Shown: in pieces, positions 63,136-64,000 of the stretch | How the letters are laid out: each line of letters opens with the position of its first letter | Numbering within the stretch: position 1 is the first letter of the stretch | Assembly: GCA_977006965.1 (NCBI GenBank) | Contig: OZ345371.1 | Location: 1,054,001 to 1,118,000, forward strand | Direction: 5' to 3' | Length of the DNA stretch: 64,000 bases | DNA from: Phymatolithon calcareum | Taxonomy: Eukaryota > Rhodophyta > Florideophyceae > Hapalidiales | Notes under the pieces: model-generated | Database searches by the model: none | What the model was told of the DNA's origin: nothing | Seen by the model: only the letters and a program-made list of their open reading frames with translations | Position numbers and translations under genes: made by a program

Positions 63136-63161
63136 CCATGTGCTTTTTTAAGAGCACATGG
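63136..63161. repeat. Short hairpin
   Basis: CCATGTGCTTTT pairs with AAGAGCACATGG with one mismatch, 45 bp from the hairpin above. Confidence 0.6.
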
Positions 63162-63179
63162 TAAGCACTTGATCTTGCA

Positions 63180-63802
63180 ATGCCCCCATTCACGTCGGCA
63201 AGCCGAACACGATTTCCAATTCTTCCAAGCCACACTGAAGGCAGAAATATGAATCCCGTCATCAGCAACAAGACTCCTGTTTCGCAAATGACTCCGGCGG
63301 ACATTCAAAATGAGCTCGCGTACTACAAAGCCGAATTTGGTTTCGTCCGTCCACAGCGCTCCGAAATCGATCCCGATCGCAACTGGAAAAACGGCCCCCC
63401 GAATTATGACGTCGCCGATCTTTTGTATTTCCGTGGGAAAACAAAAAATCATTGGAGAATGCATAGTGCTCTAACGGCGAAGTTTGCCCAGACAATGTAA
63501 GACGTCTTGTGACTGTCCCGCTCTTACAACCCATGAGCATCAAATCAGTACCGTACTATGAAGCAATGATTCAAGATCGAGTCCAGCGATCCACGCGGTC
63601 ATCGCGTATGAAGCACATTGCGAGCGCCATCGAATCGTCTATCCGCGGCAAGCCCATTCAATACCAAGAGTACAAAAGCAATCCCAATCCCTTTTACTTA
63701 GTCACATTAATTTATCTGCATTTCATGCGTTCGTGTCATCGCAGGAGTTCGTATGCTCCTCACTCGAGACCTTTAGAGTTTGAAGAGTTAGTGTGCGTTT
63801 AG
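63180..63802 (+). CDS. Unassigned gene, possibly two exons
   Basis: A frame from 63180 (or ATG at 63249, MNPVISNKTPVSQM) ends at 63500, and a second frame runs 63509-63802. A GTAAGA at 63497 and an ATGAG at 63533-63537 would splice out 41 nt and join the two frames; this is short for an intron, so a frameshift is the alternative. The segment NWKNGPPNYDVADLLYFRGKTKNH resembles the opening of plant-type pathogen-related (SnoaL-like) proteins (GGPPNYDVVNKLFEEGRT), but the rest does not match well. No signal peptide. The assignment is tentative. Confidence 0.35.
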
Positions 63803-64000
63803 ACATAAGTGTTTCCGCCGAGAGAGATAGAAGGGGGAGGAGAAAGCAGGAGAAAATTGATCATTTTTCACCGCAAAGATTGCGCGCCGACAAGGCTACA
63901 CACGATCGCAATAGCGGCAACGGGCTGAAGACCCTGAACCACGCTATACCGGCCATCGACATGGCATCATCACTTTCACCGCCGGGTTCTCTAGTTATGG

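Overview
This is eukaryotic nuclear DNA dominated by transposable elements, with few host genes. It carries LTR and non-LTR retrotransposons, a tRNA-derived SINE, hAT, Mutator-like, pogo/Tc1-like and Harbinger-like DNA transposons, and one likely spliceosomal intron (GTGAGT...GCAG). Most recognisable open frames have no introns. That fits a repeat-rich, intron-poor lineage such as a florideophyte red alga; an early-diverging fungus is also possible. The lineage is inference and I could not fix it. No rRNA, true tRNA, CRISPR or bacterial operon was seen.

1-9.4 kb: a MITE with a 7-bp target duplication (313-675), a deleted Mutator-like element (3721-5218), a broken SANT/DUF6818-like gene (5313-6550) and a pogo-like element with an almost intact transposase (7055-9405). 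9.9-15.1 kb: a three-layer nest, in which a TA-flanked long-TIR element was entered by a Mutator-like element, which was entered by a hAT element with a perfect 8-bp duplication. 15-25 kb: a decayed unknown gene (16765-18492), a 153-bp tandem duplication, a small hypothetical gene and a third Mutator-like copy (23461-24479), whose empty site survives at 48.1 kb. 25-29 kb: LINE fragments, mostly on the minus strand.

30.3-47.4 kb: a tandem duplication of a ~4.4-kb unit. Each unit holds one member of a secreted or membrane-anchored protein family (30781-32343 and 43198-44772), a minus-strand small frame and an 88-bp hairpin. The units were later separated by a pogo-like element (34771-35790), a Harbinger-like element (36099-43050) holding a full-length Copia element with apparently identical LTRs (36125-41938), and a LINE tail (45828-46054). 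Each unit shows the other's empty sites, so the order of events can be read directly.

48-64 kb: an internally deleted second Copia element (48432-52188), two more members of the membrane family (52630-54102 minus, 58045-59421 plus), a PARG-like gene with an intron and a stop (54544-55560), a second MITE copy, a second SINE copy (60263-60555), a 5'-truncated RNase H LINE (61455-62118), a short retroposon with an ATCCA-type tail, and a small unassigned gene at the right edge.

The main novelty candidates are the four-member membrane family (signal peptide, luminal domain, three C-terminal membrane segments, terminal CxxCxC-type motif), including a sharply divergent patch between its two near-identical copies; the conserved 88-bp hairpin; the SINE; and the 7-bp-TSD MITE.
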